This document shows, piece by piece, positions 21,663 to 24,665 of a DNA stretch of 24,665 nucleotides. Every line of letters starts with the position of its first letter. Within the stretch, counting starts at the first letter, position 1. Origin of the DNA: an uncultured Eubacteriales bacterium (lineage in GTDB: Bacteria > Bacillota > Clostridia > Oscillospirales > Oscillospiraceae); contig URDK01000031.1 in assembly GCA_900546485.1 (NCBI GenBank), forward strand, positions 1-24,665, in the 5' to 3' direction. The notes under the pieces are model-generated. The model searched no databases. It worked only from the letters and a program-made list of their open reading frames with translations, and had not been told where the DNA came from. A program made the position numbers and the translations under genes.

Positions 21663-23713
21663 TGCAGCTTGACACGGACATCAGATACATAAAGGGCATA
21701 GGCGAGGCGAGGGCGCGCAGCATGGGAAAGCTGGGCATCCACGACCTCGCCGGTCTTGTCTCGTACTTTCCCCGCGCGTACGAGGACAGGACGCAGTACA
21801 AGCAGATACGTGAACTCACCGACGGCGAGACGGCCTGCGTGCGCGCGATGGTGGCCGAGGAGCCTAGGCTCTCCCGCGTGCGCCGGGGCATGGAGCTGGT
21901 GAAGCTCCGCGCCGTGGACGAGAGCGGTGCGCTGGACATCACGTTCTTCAACCAGGCCTACGTCAAAAGCCAGCTTGTCCCCGGCGAGACCTACGTATTT
22001 TACGGCAAGGCCGGAGCGATGGGCTCTCACCGGAGCATGACGAACCCGGTATTCGAGCGCGAGGGGGCGGCCATGGCCGTCACGGGGCGCATAGTGCCCA
22101 TATACCGCCTTACCTCCGGGCTCTCGCAGAAGCTGGTGATGCAGTGCGTGCGCAGCGCACTCAACTATTGCGCGGACTCGCTTCCGGACTACCTGCCCGC
22201 GGAGCTGGCGCTCGCAAACGGCCTCGCCACGGCGCGCTACGCCTATGAGAACATCCACTTCCCCAAGGACGCCGCGGCCCTCGCCATAGCGCGGCGGCGG
22301 CTGGTGTTTGAGGAGCTTTTCGTCCTCGTCTGCGCGCTGGGGCTCGTCCGGGGCGGGCGTGAGAAGGCCGCGGGCACGCCGCTCGAGCGCGCGGACCTCG
22401 CGGAGTTCACCTCCTCCCTGCCCTTCACGCCCACGGCGGCGCAGATGCGGGCCGTGGGCGATGCGGTGGAGGACATGTGCTCGGGCAAGGCGATGAACCG
22501 GCTCGTGCAGGGCGACGTCGGCAGCGGCAAGACCCTCGTCGCCGCCGCCTGCGTCTGGTACGCGGCGCGCTCCGGCGCGCAGTCGGCCTTCATGGCGCCG
22601 ACGGAGATACTCGCCGAGCAGCACTTCGCCACGCTCTCGGGCTTTCTCGAGCCCTTCGGCATCAGGGTAGCAAAGCTCACCGGCTCCATGCGCGCAAAGG
22701 AGCGCCGTGAGGTGCTCGCGCAGCTCGCCTCGGGCGAGGCGGAGCTCTGTGTCGGCACGCACGCGCTGCTCTCGGAGGACGTGGAGTTCAAGAATCTCGC
22801 CCTCGTCGTGACGGACGAGCAGCACCGCTTCGGCGTGGAGCAGCGCGCCGCGCTGGTCGGCAAGGGCACGCGGCCGCATCTCATGGTCATGTCCGCTACG
22901 CCCATCCCGCGCACGCTTGCGCTCATCATCTACGGCGACCTCGACGTGTCCGTCATCGATGAGCTGCCCCCCGGGCGGCAGAAGGTCGGCACCTTCGCCG
23001 TGGACGAGAGCTACCGCGCAAGGCTCAACGGCTTCATCGAGAAGCTCGCGCACGAGGGACGGCAGATCTTCGTCGTCTGCCCGCGCATCGAGGAAAACGA
23101 GGAGGGCGCCGACGGCATAAAGTCCGCCGAGGAGCACGCCCAGGCCCTCCGCGCCGCCCTGCCCGACCTCAAGATCGCCTGCATCCACGGCAAGATGAAA
23201 GCCAAGGAGAAGGACGAGATAATGAGCGCCTTCGCGCGGGGCGAGACGGACGTGCTGGTGTCCACAACGGTCATCGAGGTCGGCGTGGACGTGCCGAACG
23301 CGGCGCTGATGGTCATAGAAAACGCCGACCGCTTCGGGCTCTCGCAGCTCCACCAGCTGCGCGGGCGCGTGGGCCGCGGACAGCACAAGAGCTGGTGCAT
23401 CCTGGTCTCGGACGCGAAGGGCGAGGAAGCCCGCGCCCGGCTCTCGGCGATGGTGCACATCTCCGACGGCTTCAAAATAGCCGAGGAGGACCTCAGAATG
23501 CGCGGCCCCGGCGACTTCTTCGGCTCGCGGCAGCATGGCTTGCCGGAGCTGCACATAGCCGACCTCGGCGCGGACATGGACGTGCTCAGCCGCGCCCGGG
23601 ATGCCGCCGAGGCCCTGCTCAAATCCGATCCCGGCCTCCGCAGACCGGAAAACGCCTCGATACGGAAGCGCGCCGAGGCGCTCATCCGCCAGTCGGCGGG
23701 CACGCTCAATTAG
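21662..23713 (+). CDS. recG: ATP-dependent DNA helicase RecG
   Basis: 683 residues, the full family length. RecG regresses stalled forks and branch-migrates Holliday junctions. The N-terminal wedge/OB domain (IRYIKGIGEARA, YFPRAYEDRT, VKLRAVDESGALDITFFNQ) is followed by helicase domains: Walker A GDVGSGKT (from Gly284), DEQH box (385-388), MSATPIPRT, STTVIEVGVDVPNA and QLRGRVGRG, and a C-terminal EDLRMRGPGDFFGSRQHG. The ATG at 21662 shares a base with the mpg stop and follows GAGGTG; the open frame from 21635 adds nine residues lying within mpg. It is last in its operon, followed by a hairpin. Confidence 0.97.
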   Translation: MQLDTDIRYIKGIGEARARSMGKLGIHDLAGLVSYFPRAYEDRTQYKQIRELTDGETACVRAMVAEEPRLSRVRRGMELVKLRAVDESGALDITFFNQAYVKSQLVPGETYVFYGKAGAMGSHRSMTNPVFEREGAAMAVTGRIVPIYRLTSGLSQKLVMQCVRSALNYCADSLPDYLPAELALANGLATARYAYENIHFPKDAAALAIARRRLVFEELFVLVCALGLVRGGREKAAGTPLERADLAEFTSSLPFTPTAAQMRAVGDAVEDMCSGKAMNRLVQGDVGSGKTLVAAACVWYAARSGAQSAFMAPTEILAEQHFATLSGFLEPFGIRVAKLTGSMRAKERREVLAQLASGEAELCVGTHALLSEDVEFKNLALVVTDEQHRFGVEQRAALVGKGTRPHLMVMSATPIPRTLALIIYGDLDVSVIDELPPGRQKVGTFAVDESYRARLNGFIEKLAHEGRQIFVVCPRIEENEEGADGIKSAEEHAQALRAALPDLKIACIHGKMKAKEKDEIMSAFARGETDVLVSTTVIEVGVDVPNAALMVIENADRFGLSQLHQLRGRVGRGQHKSWCILVSDAKGEEARARLSAMVHISDGFKIAEEDLRMRGPGDFFGSRQHGLPELHIADLGADMDVLSRARDAAEALLKSDPGLRRPENASIRKRAEALIRQSAGTLN

Positions 23714-23726
23714 CGGGGTCTTTGTG

Positions 23727-23778
23727 GGACTGCCTTCCGCATATACTCTTACGAGTACAAGCGGGGGGCAGTCCTTTT
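23727..23778 (+). terminator. Hairpin ending recG whose T tract abuts the next start codon
   Basis: GGACTGCC (23727-23734) pairs with GGCAGTCC (23767-23774); inside it CCGC/GCGG and TACTC/GAGTA also pair. TTTT (23775-23778) directly precedes the ATG at 23779. The G-rich ribosome-binding stretch of the flippase lies in the 3' arm. It may be a recG terminator, an attenuator or both. Confidence 0.7.
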
Positions 23779-24665
23779 ATGAAAAAGCGGCTTATTGTGA
23801 ATACGGCGCTGCTCGCGGGCGCGTCGATACTGATGCGCTGCATCGGCATGGTGTTCCAGGCCTGGCTGGCCGGGCGCATAGGCGCGGCGGGGATAGGGCT
23901 CTATCAGCTCGTGATGAGCGTGGAGCTGCTGGCCACGACCTTTGCGATAAGCGGGATACGCTTTGCGGCGACGCGGCTGGTGGCTGAGGAGATAGGCCTG
24001 GGCCGGGGCAGCGGCGTAGGCGGGGCGATGAGCCGCTGCGCGGCGTACAGCCTTTTCTTCGGCGCGGCGGGCTGCGCGATACTCTACGCCTTCGCAGAGC
24101 CCATAGGCTTCCTCTGGATAGGCGACGCCCGGACGGTGATGAGCCTGCGCATACTCGCCTTCGGGCTGCCGTTCATCGCGCTCTCGAGCGTGCTCTCGGG
24201 CTATTTCACCGCCTGCGGGCGCATCTGGAAGCCCTCGCTGGTGCATCTTCTCGAGCAGCTATTCTGCGCGGCGCTGGTGGTGCTGTTCCTCTCCCGCGCG
24301 CCGGAGGGCGACATCGAGCGCAGCTGCGCGGCGGTGGCGGCGGGTGTCACGGCGGCGGATATGCTCTCGCTCGTCATGATGCTGGCCTTCTACATAGGCG
24401 ACCGGCGGCGGCATGGGGAGCGCGGCGGCGGCTCGGTGCGGCTGACGGCGCGGATGTTCGGGGTGGCGGTGCCGCTGGCGGTGTCGGCATACGCGCGCAG
24501 CGCGCTCTCGACGCTGGAGCATCTGCTGGTGCCACGCGGGTTCCGGCGCTCCGGGCTCTCAGCGGACGCGGCGCTCGCGGGATACGGCGTGATACAGGGC
24601 ATGGCGATGCCGATAATCGGCTTCCCGAGCTGTCTGCTCTCGGCGGTGGCGGAGCTGATGATACC
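23779..24665 (+). CDS. SpoVB/MurJ-like oligosaccharide flippase, partial
   Basis: First 295 codons of a polytopic protein that continues beyond the window. The opening KKRLIVNTALLAGASILMRCIGMVFQAWLAGRIGAAGIGLYQLVMS is typical of the MOP superfamily SpoVB/polysaccharide-exporter branch, which flips lipid-linked oligosaccharides or takes part in spore cortex formation. Around eight hydrophobic segments are visible so far, with SGYFTACGRIWKPSLVHLLEQ and ALSTLEHLLVPRGFRRSG as characteristic loops. The only ribosome-binding candidate is a G run at 23763-23768, held within a hairpin. SpoVB is the best guess, since no capsule cluster is visible. Confidence 0.88.
   Translation, partial: MKKRLIVNTALLAGASILMRCIGMVFQAWLAGRIGAAGIGLYQLVMSVELLATTFAISGIRFAATRLVAEEIGLGRGSGVGGAMSRCAAYSLFFGAAGCAILYAFAEPIGFLWIGDARTVMSLRILAFGLPFIALSSVLSGYFTACGRIWKPSLVHLLEQLFCAALVVLFLSRAPEGDIERSCAAVAAGVTAADMLSLVMMLAFYIGDRRRHGERGGGSVRLTARMFGVAVPLAVSAYARSALSTLEHLLVPRGFRRSGLSADAALAGYGVIQGMAMPIIGFPSCLLSAVAELMI

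Noticed and set aside
21659..23554. 631-codon open frame on the minus strand
   Set aside because: Antisense shadow of recG, whose motifs are complete in the plus frame.

Overview
The window looks like chromosomal DNA of a GC-rich, low-copy-intergenic Clostridia member, most likely an Oscillospiraceae-type gut bacterium. This is inferred from strong Gram-positive ribosome binding sites, frequent ATA for Ile in otherwise GC-rich genes, a SpoVB-like flippase, DUF951, DUF4358 lipoprotein, DUF6320 and DUF6291 families, and an intergenic hairpin array of a kind I associate with that group. Genes are densely packed on both strands; I see no CRISPR array, rRNA or intact insertion sequence.

Layout. 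1-492 is non-coding and carries a nested hairpin array, followed by an XRE/S24 regulator. nth (minus) converges on it. Then comes a plus-strand operon rarA - DUF951 - coiled-coil protein - nucleoside deaminase, closed by a bidirectional terminator shared with a DUF4358 lipoprotein (minus). A second plus operon encodes a condensation-domain-like acyltransferase, a zinc-ribbon membrane protein (DUF6320) and a class II aldolase. A minus operon follows with padR, a HAAS/DUF1700-type membrane protein and a small secreted protein.

The most unusual part is 9750-18970. On the minus strand sit an NCS1 (CodB/Mhp1/PucI type) permease, a DUF917 enzyme and a PepD-like M20 peptidase in one operon, preceded by a separately terminated PucR-type regulator. 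Divergent from pucR is a plus operon with a divergent 548-residue tryptophanase/tyrosine phenol-lyase homologue and a second DUF917 protein that carries a signal peptide. The three promoters share short sequence motifs at or inside the -35/spacer. NCS1 transporters, PucR regulators and DUF917 enzymes all have known links to hydantoin-like rings (allantoin, aryl-hydantoins, thiohydantoins), so I propose an undescribed catabolic locus: import of a cyclic ureide/hydantoin-like or imidazolone-type compound, ring opening by DUF917, amide hydrolysis by the M20 enzyme, and side-chain beta-elimination by the tryptophanase-like lyase. The substrate is inference only.

The right end holds an isolated DUF6291 (phage-associated) gene, a 71-residue protein downstream of tRNA-Arg(CCG), then apbE - mpg - recG as a tightly overlapping plus operon, and the first 295 codons of a SpoVB/MATE-like flippase that runs off the window. 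Together nth, rarA, mpg and recG make the flanks rich in DNA repair genes and look like ordinary core genome, while the central locus, whose pucR gene is visibly poorer in G+C, looks accessory.
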